DNA of 64,000 bases from Algoriphagus lacus (GTDB taxonomy: Bacteria > Bacteroidota > Bacteroidia > Cytophagales > Cyclobacteriaceae): assembly GCF_003583985.1 (NCBI RefSeq), contig NZ_QXML01000008.1:176127-240126 (forward strand), in the 5' to 3' direction. The notes under the pieces are model-generated. The model was not told the origin of the DNA. It ran no database searches and was given only the letters and a program-made list of their open reading frames with translations. Position 1 is the first letter of the stretch, and the number at the start of each line of letters is the position of its first letter. A program made the translations under genes and the position numbers. Below, piece by piece: positions 8,674-17,162 of this stretch.

Positions 8674-8901
8674 CTAAACCTTTGCCAGCGTCAGCTGAAA
8701 CTCCAGTGCCCCGCAGGGTTTGAATTCATCCGCTTCCAGATCCTCAAAAATTTCCTCGTCAAATTCCATTTCCGTTTTTTCGATTTTGCCGTCTGGATGG
8801 ACGATCAGCTCGATTCCGGTGAAATCTGATGGATTTACCATGACCAAAACCTGATAATCGTCAAAAATCCGCTTGAAGTATTGTGAAATTGCTTTGGCCA
8901 T
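8674..8901 (-). CDS. Small acidic protein of unknown function
   Basis: A 75-residue soluble protein with a basic start (MAKAISQYFKRIF) and a strongly acidic second half (EMEFDEEIFEDLEADEF). I do not recognise the family. Coding is supported by a clean start, an upstream TATTTTTG -7-like box on the minus strand (8924-8931), and text without low complexity. It is transcribed divergently from the trp leader, with under 100 nt between them, so the two promoters share one short region. Confidence 0.6.
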   Translation of the reverse strand: MAKAISQYFKRIFDDYQVLVMVNPSDFTGIELIVHPDGKIEKTEMEFDEEIFEDLEADEFKPCGALEFQLTLAKV

Positions 8902-8954
8902 GAGATGCTTTTTAAAATTTTTTCAAAAATAATCTGAAAAAATTGGATTCATGC

Positions 8955-8984
8955 TTTGCGAATTCCGATCCCTTTTTAAATTTG
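8955..8984 (+). promoter_or_regulatory. Promoter of the trp operon
   Basis: TTTG (8955-8958), an 18-nt spacer and TAAATTTG (8977-8984) fit the Bacteroidota -33/-7 consensus (TTG/TTTG, about 19 nt, TAnnTTTG). Transcription should begin around 8989-8991, only about 5 nt before the leader-peptide ATG at 8995. Confidence 0.8.
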
Positions 8985-8994
8985 CTCCTGTCTT

Positions 8995-9072
8995 ATGAAA
9001 ACAATCGCAACAAAATTTTGGTGGTGGCATTCTACAACTTTCCAAGGGAAAGTTCAGAAAGCCGTTGCCTAA
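8995..9072 (+). CDS. trpL: trp leader peptide
   Basis: A 25-codon ORF begins MKTIATKFWWWH and ends with TAA at 9070-9072. Codons 9-11 (9019-9027) are three consecutive TGG Trp codons. It lies directly downstream of a strong promoter and directly upstream of a terminator hairpin and trpE, the classical layout of ribosome-mediated attenuation. Low charged tRNA-Trp would stall the ribosome at the WWW run. The peptide itself probably has no function. The ORF is too short for usual gene callers. Confidence 0.88.
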   Translation: MKTIATKFWWWHSTTFQGKVQKAVA

Positions 9073-9127
9073 TATTTGCGCAACAACATAGTAAAAGGCT
9101 TACTGGATTTCCCGGTAAGCCTTTTTT
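9050..9127 (+). promoter_or_regulatory. trp attenuator: antiterminator and terminator
   Basis: The terminator stem is 9093-9106 with 9112-9125 (14 bp including one G-U pair), with loop atttc and a T-run to 9127. A competing segment, aagttcagaaagcc (9050-9063), can pair with ggcttactggattt (9097-9110) at 13 of 14 positions (two of them G-U), which would destroy the terminator. A ribosome stalled at the Trp codons 9019-9027 leaves 9050-9063 free, giving antitermination. A ribosome that reaches the stop at 9072 covers it, giving termination. The hairpin ends 22 nt before trpE. Confidence 0.85.
9093..9127 (+). terminator. Conditional intrinsic terminator upstream of trpE
   Basis: aaaaggcttac (9093-9103) pairs exactly with gtaagcctttt (9115-9125); three further inner pairs extend the stem, and the run of T reaches 9127. 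It follows a leader peptide, not a full gene, so it works as an attenuator. Confidence 0.88.
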
Positions 9128-9149
9128 CATGCAAAAAAATTAACCCCGA

Positions 9150-10562
9150 ATGAGCCACGTTAAATTTCCGATCCTCACTACTTACCGTAAGCGACTGGCG
9201 GATACCATCACTCCTGTGAGTATTTACCTCCAGATCCGTGACCGCTTTGCCAATCCGATTTTGCTGGAAAGCTCCGACTATCATGGACAGGAAAACAGCT
9301 ATTCGTTTATATGCTTCAATCCGCTTGCGACCTTCAGTTTCAATGCAGGTAAGGTACAGGAAAAGCTTCCGGTAGGGGATGTTTTGGAGTATGAGGTGAC
9401 TGCAAAAAAGCGCCTGATGGACTGTCTGAGAGCTTTTGGGAATAAATTTGATCCTACTCCGGATAAGTTCAAGTTCAGTACCAACGGGCTTTTTGGATAC
9501 ATTCAATACGATACGGTAGCGTATTTTGAGGATATCAAACTGCAAAACACCCAGCCCAACGAAACCCCGATGATGCAGTACTCCATGTATCAAAACATCA
9601 TAGTGGTGGATCATTACAAAAACGAGCTGCATCTCTTCGAACACCGTGTCGCCGGTGCTCAAAATCCCGAATACATGGATGAGATCGAGACGCTGCTGAA
9701 TAACAAGAACATCCCGGCCTATTCATTCAAAAAAGTAGGTGAGGAGGTGTCCAACTACTCCGATGAGGAATTTCTGAAAATCCTCAATCAGGGTCGGGAG
9801 CATTGCTTCCGAGGGGATGTGTTTCAGATTGTTCTTTCCAGACGTTTTACCACCGAGTTTAAAGGTGACGAGTTCAATGTCTATCGGGCTCTTCGCTCGG
9901 TCAATCCTTCGCCTTACCTGTTCTATTTCGATTACGGTTCATTTAAAGTGTTTGGAAGTTCACCGGAAGCACAGATTGTGGTAAAAAACCGAAAAGCGAC
10001 GATTTTCCCGATTGCGGGTACTTTCCGGAGAACCGGAAATGACGCAGAAGATGCCGAGCTGGCGAGAAAGCTTTATGATGATCCCAAGGAAAACTCCGAG
10101 CATGTGATGCTGGTGGACTTGGCAAGAAACGACCTTTCCCGATCCTCTGACTTAGTGAATGTGGAGGTTTTCAAAGAGATTCAATACTACTCCCATGTGA
10201 TTCACTTGGTGTCCAAAGTGACTGGGCAATTGCCTGACGGAGCCAATCCCCTTCAGTTGGTCGCAGATACCTTTCCGGCTGGGACACTTTCCGGTGCGCC
10301 AAAGTATCGGGCGATGGAATTGATCGATGAACTGGAAAATGTCAGCCGACAATTCTATGGAGGGGCGATCGGTTACTTGGGTTTCAATGGAGACTTCAAC
10401 CATGCCATTTTGATCAGATCCTTTGTCTCCGAAAACAATCAACTTAGATTCCAGGCAGGTGCGGGAGTGGTGGCAAAGTCCTCGATTCCATCCGAATTGC
10501 AGGAAGTGGCTAATAAATTGGAAGCTTTAAGAGTGGCACTACGGGCTGCAGAAAATATTTGA
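9150..10562 (+). CDS. trpE: Anthranilate synthase component I
   Basis: A 470-residue chorismate-using enzyme that makes anthranilate with glutamine-derived ammonia supplied by TrpG. The LLES motif (residues 38-41) is the tryptophan feedback-binding element of TrpE. The catalytic domain shows GDVFQIVLSRRF, FGSSPEAQIV, FPIAGTFRRTG and the signature FPAGTLSGAPK. LLES and the adjacent trpG separate it from PabB. It is the first structural gene of trpEGDCFBA and lies behind the attenuator, so it is likely controlled both by attenuation and by Trp feedback. The start at 9150 follows the hairpin by 22 nt. Confidence 0.97.
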   Translation: MSHVKFPILTTYRKRLADTITPVSIYLQIRDRFANPILLESSDYHGQENSYSFICFNPLATFSFNAGKVQEKLPVGDVLEYEVTAKKRLMDCLRAFGNKFDPTPDKFKFSTNGLFGYIQYDTVAYFEDIKLQNTQPNETPMMQYSMYQNIIVVDHYKNELHLFEHRVAGAQNPEYMDEIETLLNNKNIPAYSFKKVGEEVSNYSDEEFLKILNQGREHCFRGDVFQIVLSRRFTTEFKGDEFNVYRALRSVNPSPYLFYFDYGSFKVFGSSPEAQIVVKNRKATIFPIAGTFRRTGNDAEDAELARKLYDDPKENSEHVMLVDLARNDLSRSSDLVNVEVFKEIQYYSHVIHLVSKVTGQLPDGANPLQLVADTFPAGTLSGAPKYRAMELIDELENVSRQFYGGAIGYLGFNGDFNHAILIRSFVSENNQLRFQAGAGVVAKSSIPSELQEVANKLEALRVALRAAENI

Positions 10563-10574
10563 ACCTAAAATGCC

Positions 10575-11141
10575 ATGAAAATCCTCGTCCTTGATAATTA
10601 TGACTCCTTCACTTACAACTTGGTGTATATCGTCCGGCAGTTGGGCTATGGAGCGCTAATGGATGTCTTCCGAAATGACAAAATCAGCTTGGAGGATGTC
10701 GCACAATACGATAAAATTCTCCTTTCTCCAGGTCCTGGTGTTCCCTCCGAAGCGGGTATTATGCCGGAGCTGTTGAAGAAATATTCCCCGACCAAATCCA
10801 TTCTCGGCGTTTGCTTAGGCCATCAGGCGATTGGAGAGGCATTTGGAGGCAGTTTGATCAACCTCTCTGAAGTGCTCCATGGAGTAGCTTCAGAAGTGAC
10901 TGTCCAGCCGGATGTTCTTTTCGAAGGAGTGCCAAAAATATTCAAAATTGGCCGATACCATTCGTGGGTCATTGATGAGGCTACTCTTTCCCCTGACCTG
11001 GAGGTCATCGCCCGTACTCCGGATCAACAAATTATGGCCGTAAGACACAAAAAATTCGACGTAAGGGGTGTACAATTTCATCCCGAAAGTATCCTGACCG
11101 AAAATGGCGTCAGAATCATGCAAAACTGGCTGGAATCTTGA
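10575..11141 (+). CDS. trpG: Anthranilate synthase component II (glutamine amidotransferase)
   Basis: A 188-residue class I glutamine amidotransferase. The nucleophile is Cys80 in GVCLGHQ, with the partner pair His169/Glu171 in VQFHPES; the oxyanion region is SPGPGVPSEAG. It releases ammonia from glutamine for TrpE. It may also serve PabB, since no second copy is in view. The start ATG 10575 lies 12 nt after trpE; an out-of-frame ATG at 10570 is ignored. It is a free subunit, not fused to TrpE or TrpD as in some bacteria. Confidence 0.96.
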   Translation: MKILVLDNYDSFTYNLVYIVRQLGYGALMDVFRNDKISLEDVAQYDKILLSPGPGVPSEAGIMPELLKKYSPTKSILGVCLGHQAIGEAFGGSLINLSEVLHGVASEVTVQPDVLFEGVPKIFKIGRYHSWVIDEATLSPDLEVIARTPDQQIMAVRHKKFDVRGVQFHPESILTENGVRIMQNWLES

Positions 11142-11178
11142 TCACTGGCCTTTTACCCATCACCCCACTCGACCCAAA

Positions 11179-12192
11179 ATGAAAGACATTCTCAATCAGT
11201 TAATAGAGCATAAAACGCTCTCTCAGGAGCAAGCTCGGGAGGTATTGAAAAACTTGGCAACTGGATCTTACAACACCAGTCAGATCGCTTCCTTTATGAC
11301 GGTATACCTGATGCGAAGTATCACAGTGGAGGAGCTTCGCGGATTCCGGGAAGCCATGCTGGAACTTTGTATTCCTGTCGAAATCGACGAATACGATGCC
11401 ATGGATCTTTGTGGCACAGGCGGTGACGGCAAGGACACCTTCAACATCTCCACCTTATCTTCCTTTATTGTTGCCGGAGCAGGTCAGCATGTAGCCAAAC
11501 ATGGCAATACTGGCGTTTCTTCGATATGCGGTTCCTCCAACCTCCTGGCTTATTTTGGCTATGAGTTTTCCAACGACATCAGCGAGATTCGTCGGTCTTT
11601 GGACGAGGCGGGACTGTGCTTTTTGCATGCCCCGCTATTTCACCCAGCCATGAAAAATGTCGCTCCAATCCGAAAGGAGCTTGGCGTGAAGACCTTCTTC
11701 AACATGCTCGGTCCGATGGTTAACCCAAGTTTCCCAAGAAAACAGTTGGTTGGTGTTTTCAGCCTCGAACTAGCCCGACTTTACGGATACCTGTATCAGG
11801 AAATGGACGGCCGGTTTTCGATCCTTCATGCTCTTGATGGCTACGATGAAATTTCGCTCACCGGACCTTTCAAAATGATTTCCAATCAGGGTGAAAAACT
11901 CCTCAATCCCGAAAATTTAGGGCTTTCCAGACTTTCGCCTGAAAGCATTGAAGGGGGAAATACAGTACAGGAATCCGCCAAAATTTTCGAAAGGGTGCTG
12001 AAAGGGGAAGGGACAGACAGCCAAAATTCAGTTGTAATTGCCAATGCAGCCGCTGCTTTGGTGACTGCGCGGGAAGGGCTGAGTTTTCCGGATGCTGTTG
12101 GACTGGCAGAGGAAGTCTTGCTTAGCGGCAAAGCTCTTCGTGTGTTCAATGGCCTAGTCAATCCCAAAACCTCAGTTTCCTTTAATAATTAG
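11179..12192 (+). CDS. trpD: Anthranilate phosphoribosyltransferase
   Basis: A 337-residue enzyme that joins anthranilate to PRPP. Diagnostic segments are CGTGGDGKDTFNIST (PRPP and metal binding), KHGNTGVSS (anthranilate site) and the MLGPMVNP segment. The frame is open from 11104, overlapping trpG, but ATG 11179 starts the conserved N-terminal helix (MKDILNQLIEHKTLS) and is 37 nt after the trpG stop. The family length is about 330-345. About 100 nt without a visible signal separate it from trpC. Confidence 0.96.
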   Translation: MKDILNQLIEHKTLSQEQAREVLKNLATGSYNTSQIASFMTVYLMRSITVEELRGFREAMLELCIPVEIDEYDAMDLCGTGGDGKDTFNISTLSSFIVAGAGQHVAKHGNTGVSSICGSSNLLAYFGYEFSNDISEIRRSLDEAGLCFLHAPLFHPAMKNVAPIRKELGVKTFFNMLGPMVNPSFPRKQLVGVFSLELARLYGYLYQEMDGRFSILHALDGYDEISLTGPFKMISNQGEKLLNPENLGLSRLSPESIEGGNTVQESAKIFERVLKGEGTDSQNSVVIANAAAALVTAREGLSFPDAVGLAEEVLLSGKALRVFNGLVNPKTSVSFNN

Positions 12193-12291
12193 TGATTTAT
12201 TACCATCCCATGGAATCCCGGATGTTTTAAAACCTATCAAAAAGTTTGAGGCGTAACTCCATACTAGATTTCAATAGCTTAATCATTACTC

Positions 12292-13110
12292 ATGAATATT
12301 TTAGAAAAAATCATCGCAGACAAGTACAGAGAAGTTGAAGAGAAAAGTAGCATTCTGCCGGTAAAGCTGCTGGAGCGAAGTACCTACTTTGAGGGAAAGG
12401 TCGTCTCGATGAAAAAGTATGTGACCAATCCCGACAAGTCGGGAATCATTGCGGAATTCAAGCGAAAATCTCCTTCCAAGGGCACAATCAATGGCTCCGC
12501 TTCTGTGGAGCAAGTGAGCATTGGGTACATGCAGGCAGGTGCCTCAGCCTTGTCGATTTTGACCGATAAGGAATACTTCGGAGGAACTAATGAGGACTTG
12601 AAAGTTGCCCGGAAATTTAATTTCTGCCCGATCCTGAGAAAGGATTTTGTGGTGGATGAGTACCAGATTGTCGAGGCCAAATCCATTGGCGCTGATTGCA
12701 TTTTGCTGATTGCGGCAGCCTTGGAACCTGAAAAACTGAAGTCTCTGGCCGCTTTTGCCAAAAGCCTTGGACTGGAGGTTTTGTTGGAAGTACACGATGG
12801 AGAAGAGCTTGAAAAAAGCCTCAATGAAAACGTCGATCTGGTCGGAGTAAACAACCGAAACCTGAAGACCTTTGAGGTATCACTGGACACCTCATTGAGC
12901 TTGGTCAACAGGATTCCGTCCAGTTTTGTGAAAGTTTCCGAAAGTGGAATTTCCGATCCCAATACGATGATTGAGTTGAAAAAGGCGGGATTTGACGGGT
13001 TTCTAATCGGGGAAAACTTTATGAAATCAGCCCGGCCGGAGCAGGCAGCTTACAATTTTATCAAAGAATACCGAAAGCTGCTTGCAGCTGCTGAACTGAG
13101 CAAAGCCTAA
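12292..13110 (+). CDS. trpC: Indole-3-glycerol-phosphate synthase
   Basis: A 272-residue TIM-barrel enzyme that decarboxylates and closes CdRP to indole-3-glycerol phosphate. Active-site segments are EFKRKSPSKG, ILRKDFVVDEYQ, GVNNRNLKTF and SESGI. It is a single-domain enzyme, with TrpF encoded separately. Its stop TAA shares one base with the trpF start (TAATG), which suggests translational coupling. Confidence 0.97.
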   Translation: MNILEKIIADKYREVEEKSSILPVKLLERSTYFEGKVVSMKKYVTNPDKSGIIAEFKRKSPSKGTINGSASVEQVSIGYMQAGASALSILTDKEYFGGTNEDLKVARKFNFCPILRKDFVVDEYQIVEAKSIGADCILLIAAALEPEKLKSLAAFAKSLGLEVLLEVHDGEELEKSLNENVDLVGVNNRNLKTFEVSLDTSLSLVNRIPSSFVKVSESGISDPNTMIELKKAGFDGFLIGENFMKSARPEQAAYNFIKEYRKLLAAAELSKA

Positions 13111-13739
13111 TGGAAATCAAAGTCTGTGGCATGCGGGAACAGGAAAATATCCGGCGTCTCATTTCAGAAGTGAAACCAGACTGGATGGGATTGATCTTTT
13201 ATCCCAAGTCTCCCCGGTATGTTTCGGATGAACAAACTTCGGAGTTGAAGGAAATTTCAATTAAAAAAGTTGGAGTTTTTGTCAATGAAAGCGAAGCTGA
13301 AATTCTGCGAAAAGCGCATGAATTTGAACTTTCAGCTATCCAGCTTCATGGAACTGAGTCCCCGGATTTTGTTGAAAACCTGTCGGGAAAAACCGATTGT
13401 GAACTTTGGAAAGTGATTTCGGTGGGGGATGCGATTGATTGGAAAAGCTTGGAAGGTTACCTGCCTTTCGTGAGCAAATTCTTGTTTGACACCGCAACTT
13501 CTACCCATGGTGGATCGGGTAAGCGATTTGACTGGAAAGTTTTGGAAACTTATCCTTTCAACAAAGGCTTTCTCTTAAGTGGAGGCTTAGACGAAGCCAG
13601 CGCCGAGGAAGTTTTGGCCTTGGAGAAGCAATTAGCGCAACTCCAAGGGGTTGATCTCAACTCCAAGTTTGAGGATTCTCCGGGATTGAAAAACATTGAA
13701 AAATTAATTCGATTTAAGAAAAAATTAGAGCATAGTTGA
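13110..13739 (+). CDS. trpF: Phosphoribosylanthranilate isomerase
   Basis: A 209-residue TIM-barrel isomerase that converts PRA to CdRP. The catalytic Cys6 is in IKVCGMRE and the catalytic Asp127 in FLFDTAT; phosphate binding is by GLLLSGGLD-like text near residue 153 and the C-terminal SPGLKN. It overlaps trpC by one base. A short palindrome (ggtcc gt ggacc, 13741-13752) follows the stop, before trpB. Confidence 0.96.
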   Translation: MEIKVCGMREQENIRRLISEVKPDWMGLIFYPKSPRYVSDEQTSELKEISIKKVGVFVNESEAEILRKAHEFELSAIQLHGTESPDFVENLSGKTDCELWKVISVGDAIDWKSLEGYLPFVSKFLFDTATSTHGGSGKRFDWKVLETYPFNKGFLLSGGLDEASAEEVLALEKQLAQLQGVDLNSKFEDSPGLKNIEKLIRFKKKLEHS

Positions 13740-13781
13740 TGGTCCGTGGACCATGGACTTTTGACCATAAACTTGAAGACT

Positions 13782-14960
13782 ATGATACGTGTAGATGAAA
13801 AGGGGTTTTACGGAAAATTTGGAGGGGCCTACATCCCCGAGATGCTACATCCCAACATTGAAGAACTGAGAGAAAATTGGGAGTCAATTGTTGCCTCGCC
13901 TGAATTTCAGAATGAGTTTCAACTGCTTCTTCGGGATTTCGTTGGCCGACCTACACCTTTGTATTTTGCTTCCAGGCTTTCAGAAAAGCATGGCGCAAAA
14001 ATATATCTGAAGCGGGAAGACCTTTGCCATACCGGTGCCCATAAAGTCAATAATACCGTAGGTCAGATCATTTTGGCCAAAAAACTGGGTAAAAAGCGGA
14101 TTATCGCCGAGACTGGTGCGGGACAGCATGGAGTGGCTACGGCTACGGTTTGTGCCTTAATGGGAATGGACTGCACCGTGTATATGGGTGAGCTGGATAT
14201 CCAACGGCAGAGGCCCAATGTGGAGCGAATGAAGATTCTTGGGGCCAAAGTAGTTCCGGCAACTTCCGGATCCAAAACCCTAAAAGACGCCACCAACGAA
14301 GCCATGCGTGCTTGGATCAATGATCCTGTCGGAACCCATTACATTATTGGATCAGTGGTCGGTCCTCATCCGTATCCGGAGATGGTCGCCCGCTTTCAGT
14401 CGGTAATTTCCGAGGAAATCAAATGGCAAATGATGGAAAAAGAAGGCCGAGAAAACCCGGACCTTGTCATCGCCTGTGTGGGCGGAGGATCTAATGCTGC
14501 AGGTGCCTTTTACCATTTTTACAACACCCCAGAAGTACGGTTAGTAGCTGCTGAGGCTGGAGGTTTGGGAGTTAATTCCGGAAAATCCGCCGCGACTACA
14601 GCTCTTGGGACGCCGGGGATTTTGCATGGCTCCAAAACTATCCTGATGCAAACCGAAGACGGTCAAGTTGTTGAGCCGCATTCCATTTCCGCAGGATTGG
14701 ACTATCCTGGAATCGGCCCAGTTCATGCTCATTTGTTTGATATCGGAAGGGCTGAATTCGTAGCAGTGGAGGATGAAGATGCCATGAAAGCAGGCATCGA
14801 ACTCAGCCGTCTCGAAGGAATCATTCCTGCCATTGAAACTGCCCATGCCATTCATGCACTGAACATGATCGAATACAGCAAGAATGATGTTATTGTGATC
14901 AACCTATCAGGCAGGGGCGACAAAGACTTGGATACTTATATCAAGTGGGGAGGGTATTGA
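13782..14960 (+). CDS. trpB: Tryptophan synthase beta chain
   Basis: A 392-residue PLP enzyme of the TrpB1 type that condenses indole with serine. The PLP lysine is Lys88 in HTGAHKVNN; the phosphate loop is GGGSNAAG. The N-terminal GFYGKFGGAYIPEML is typical. ATG 13782 is chosen over 13746 because the extra 12 residues are not family-like and fall in a palindromic stretch. TrpB works with TrpA in an alpha-beta complex; here a 208-nt gap with repeats separates the two genes, which is unusual for a pair often tightly coupled. Confidence 0.97.
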   Translation: MIRVDEKGFYGKFGGAYIPEMLHPNIEELRENWESIVASPEFQNEFQLLLRDFVGRPTPLYFASRLSEKHGAKIYLKREDLCHTGAHKVNNTVGQIILAKKLGKKRIIAETGAGQHGVATATVCALMGMDCTVYMGELDIQRQRPNVERMKILGAKVVPATSGSKTLKDATNEAMRAWINDPVGTHYIIGSVVGPHPYPEMVARFQSVISEEIKWQMMEKEGRENPDLVIACVGGGSNAAGAFYHFYNTPEVRLVAAEAGGLGVNSGKSAATTALGTPGILHGSKTILMQTEDGQVVEPHSISAGLDYPGIGPVHAHLFDIGRAEFVAVEDEDAMKAGIELSRLEGIIPAIETAHAIHALNMIEYSKNDVIVINLSGRGDKDLDTYIKWGGY

Positions 14961-15168
14961 TTTCGGATTTCGGATGCTTCGACAAGCTCAGCACAAGTTT
15001 CGGATATAGGATGCTTCGACCACGCTCCGTAAAAGTTTAAGAATTTTGATTTACGATTTAAGAGTTAAAATGAACCTCAAAAGAAATTTTCAAGGCTTTA
15101 AACTTTGGAAAAAAGGAATGAGATACAACTAAGCATCGTAAATCGTATTTCGTAAATCGCACTTAAAA
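14961..15168. repeat. Palindromic intergenic element, copy A (trpB-trpA gap)
   Basis: gatttacga (15048-15056) pairs with tcgtaaatc (15136-15144) across 79 nt; a second tcgtaaatc is at 15150-15158. The interior carries GAACCTC near the left arm and an aaactttggaa core; it aligns with copy D when reverse complemented, so it is inserted the other way round. To its left, tttcggat with atgcttcgac occurs twice (14970s and 15000s), the first joined to a cttcgacaagctcagcac stretch. No ORF is present. Confidence 0.7.
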
Positions 15169-15942
15169 ATGAATCGCATAAACTACTTATTCAATACCAA
15201 AAAAGAGCGGGTACTCTCGATTTATTTCACCGCCGGATTTCCAAAACTGGAGGACACTCTTCCGGTGATGGAAGCAATTCAGGCAGGTGGAGCGGATATC
15301 ATCGAGATCGGCGTTCCCTACTCGGATCCGATTGCTGATGGGCCGACTATCCAGGACAGCAACTTGATAGCTCTCGAAAACGGCATGAGTCTCAAAAAAC
15401 TCTTTGAGCAATTAGTTGGCTTTCGGGCAAAAATTCATCTCCCCGTGGTCCTGATGGGCTACCTCAATCCGATCATGCAATACGGGATGGAGGCTTTTTG
15501 CAAGAAGTGCAAGGAAGTGGGTATCGACGGACTGATCCTTCCTGATCTCCCGATGCAGCAATACCTGGATGAGTTCAAGGAGCTTTTCGAGGAATATGGT
15601 CTGTTCAATATATTCCTGATATCCCCGCAAACCTCTGAAAAGCGCATCCGCGAGATAGACCAAAACTCCAATGGGTTTATTTACATGGTTTCCTCGCATT
15701 CCATTACCGGAGCGAAAACAGGCATTACCGAGGAGCAGATCGCCTACTTCGAGCGAGTGGAAGCCATGAACCTAAAAAATCCCCGCCTGATCGGTTTTGG
15801 AATTTCGGATGCTGAAACCTTCACCACCGCATCCCAATACAGCAACGGAGCCATCATCGGATCAGCATTTATCAAGAAAATCAAAGATTCCCAAAACCTG
15901 AGTCAAGACATTCAGGACTACCTGAAAGGTGTTAAAGCCTAG
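15169..15942 (+). CDS. trpA: Tryptophan synthase alpha chain
   Basis: A 257-residue TIM-barrel lyase that cleaves indole-3-glycerol phosphate to indole for TrpB. The catalytic acids are Glu46 in DIIEIGVPYSDP and Asp57 in IADGPTIQ. The substrate phosphate site appears in FGISDAE and GSAFIKKI. The length is normal. It is the last trp gene in the order EGDCFBA and is flanked on both sides by the same family of palindromic elements. Confidence 0.97.
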   Translation: MNRINYLFNTKKERVLSIYFTAGFPKLEDTLPVMEAIQAGGADIIEIGVPYSDPIADGPTIQDSNLIALENGMSLKKLFEQLVGFRAKIHLPVVLMGYLNPIMQYGMEAFCKKCKEVGIDGLILPDLPMQQYLDEFKELFEEYGLFNIFLISPQTSEKRIREIDQNSNGFIYMVSSHSITGAKTGITEEQIAYFERVEAMNLKNPRLIGFGISDAETFTTASQYSNGAIIGSAFIKKIKDSQNLSQDIQDYLKGVKA

Positions 15943-15978
15943 TAAATCAATTTAAACCAGTTAATAATTTAGAATTTT

Positions 15979-16090
15979 GATTTACGATTTACGACGCTTT
16001 GATAACCTTCATTCCACAAACCTAGAGTCTAAACTTTGGGAGATAAGGATGGAGGTTCAAAATGACCTCGTAAATCGTACTTCGTAAATC
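15979..16090. repeat. Palindromic intergenic element, copy B (trpA-aroF gap)
   Basis: gatttacgatttacga (15979-15994) and tcgtaaatcgta (16068-16079) give 12 perfect outer pairs across a 73-nt loop; a further tcgtaaatc follows at 16082-16090. The interior shows ctaaactttggg and a GAGGTTC segment close to the right arm, as in copies C and D. It fills most of the gap between trpA and the DAHP synthase gene. Confidence 0.72.
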
Positions 16091-16100
16091 GTACTTCCCC

Positions 16101-17120
16101 ATGATTATCCAGCTTCAACCCGATATTTCCGACATCCAAAAAGAAAGACTGATCTCCAAAGTCAATGAGATTGGCTATAAGACCACTGAGGTCAAAACCC
16201 AATTGGGAGATTACCTGATCGGAATCGGAAAAAATGAATTTGACATACGCCGTATCGGTCAGATGGACGGTATCCAGGACATCCACATCGTGTCGGATGA
16301 GTATAAGTTGGTTTCCAAAAAATGGAAAGCAAAGCCCACCTCAGTCGATTTGGGTGACGATGTTTTTATCAAAGATGGTGAAATGGCTATCATTACCGGA
16401 CCTTGCTCCATCGAGTCGGAAGAGCAAATCCGCAAAGTGGTCAATCACTGCCTTGAAAATGGCATCAAGATGATGCGTGGTGGAGTGTTCAAACCGCGAA
16501 GCAGTCCTTATGCATTCCGTGGATTGGGTTTGGAAGGTTTAAAGCTGTGGCATTCTATTGCCTCTGAGGCAGGCATTAAGATTGTGACCGAAGTGATGCA
16601 AACCTCCCAAATCGAGGAAATGTATCCATATGTGGATGTTTATCAGGTAGGAGCAAGGAACTCACAAAACTTTAACCTGCTGGACGAGCTCGGAAAAGTG
16701 GATAAGGCAGTGATGATCAAAAGGGGGATTTCCGGAACGATCGAGGAACTGCTTCAGTCTGCTGAATATGTATTTTCCGGAGGAAATGAAAAACTGATCC
16801 TTTGCGAGCGGGGCATCCGAACCTATGAACGTGCTTCCCGAAACACGCTGGATCTCAATGCGATCCCAATCCTGAAAGCTAAATCCCACCTTCCAGTGAT
16901 CGTCGATCCTTCGCACGGCATTGGAATCCGGGCTTATGTGCCACAAATGGCCTTGGCTGGCGTAATGGCAGGAGCGGATGGAATCATCTATGAATCCCAT
17001 GAAGTACCTGAGAAAGCTTACTCCGATGGGCAGCAGACCTTGGACTTTGCGCAAAGTGCGAGACTAGCCGCTTGGATCAGAGAGATTTTCGCTAAAAGAA
17101 AAACTTTCGAGTTGCTGTAA
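16101..17120 (+). CDS. aroF: 3-deoxy-7-phosphoheptulonate (DAHP) synthase, type I-beta
   Basis: A 339-residue enzyme that condenses PEP and erythrose-4-phosphate as the first step to chorismate. Residues 1-75 form a small regulatory domain of the type seen in Thermotoga-like DAHP synthases, ending near YKLVSKKW. The barrel shows TGPCSIES, RGGVFKPRSSPYAFRG, CERGIRTYE and VDPSHGIG. It has no chorismate mutase fusion. Its place after trpA links precursor supply to Trp synthesis. The gene symbol follows common use for this type. Confidence 0.95.
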   Translation: MIIQLQPDISDIQKERLISKVNEIGYKTTEVKTQLGDYLIGIGKNEFDIRRIGQMDGIQDIHIVSDEYKLVSKKWKAKPTSVDLGDDVFIKDGEMAIITGPCSIESEEQIRKVVNHCLENGIKMMRGGVFKPRSSPYAFRGLGLEGLKLWHSIASEAGIKIVTEVMQTSQIEEMYPYVDVYQVGARNSQNFNLLDELGKVDKAVMIKRGISGTIEELLQSAEYVFSGGNEKLILCERGIRTYERASRNTLDLNAIPILKAKSHLPVIVDPSHGIGIRAYVPQMALAGVMAGADGIIYESHEVPEKAYSDGQQTLDFAQSARLAAWIREIFAKRKTFELL

Positions 17121-17126
17121 AATAAG

Positions 17127-17158
17127 TTTGTGCCAAGCCGAATCCCTGATTAAATTCG
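17127..17158 (+). promoter_or_regulatory. Promoter before the His/Tyr-rich leader and phhA-his genes
   Basis: TTTG (17127-17130), a 20-nt spacer and TAAATTCG (17151-17158) match the Bacteroidota consensus with one change in the -7 box. The leader-peptide ATG is at 17163, so the transcript would start at or next to the ATG, making the leader mRNA essentially leaderless. Confidence 0.65.
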
Positions 17159-17162
17159 AACC

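Noticed and set aside
13746..13781. Upstream ATG for trpB giving 12 extra residues
   Set aside because: The extension falls in a palindromic stretch and does not match TrpB N-termini; 13782 is preferred.
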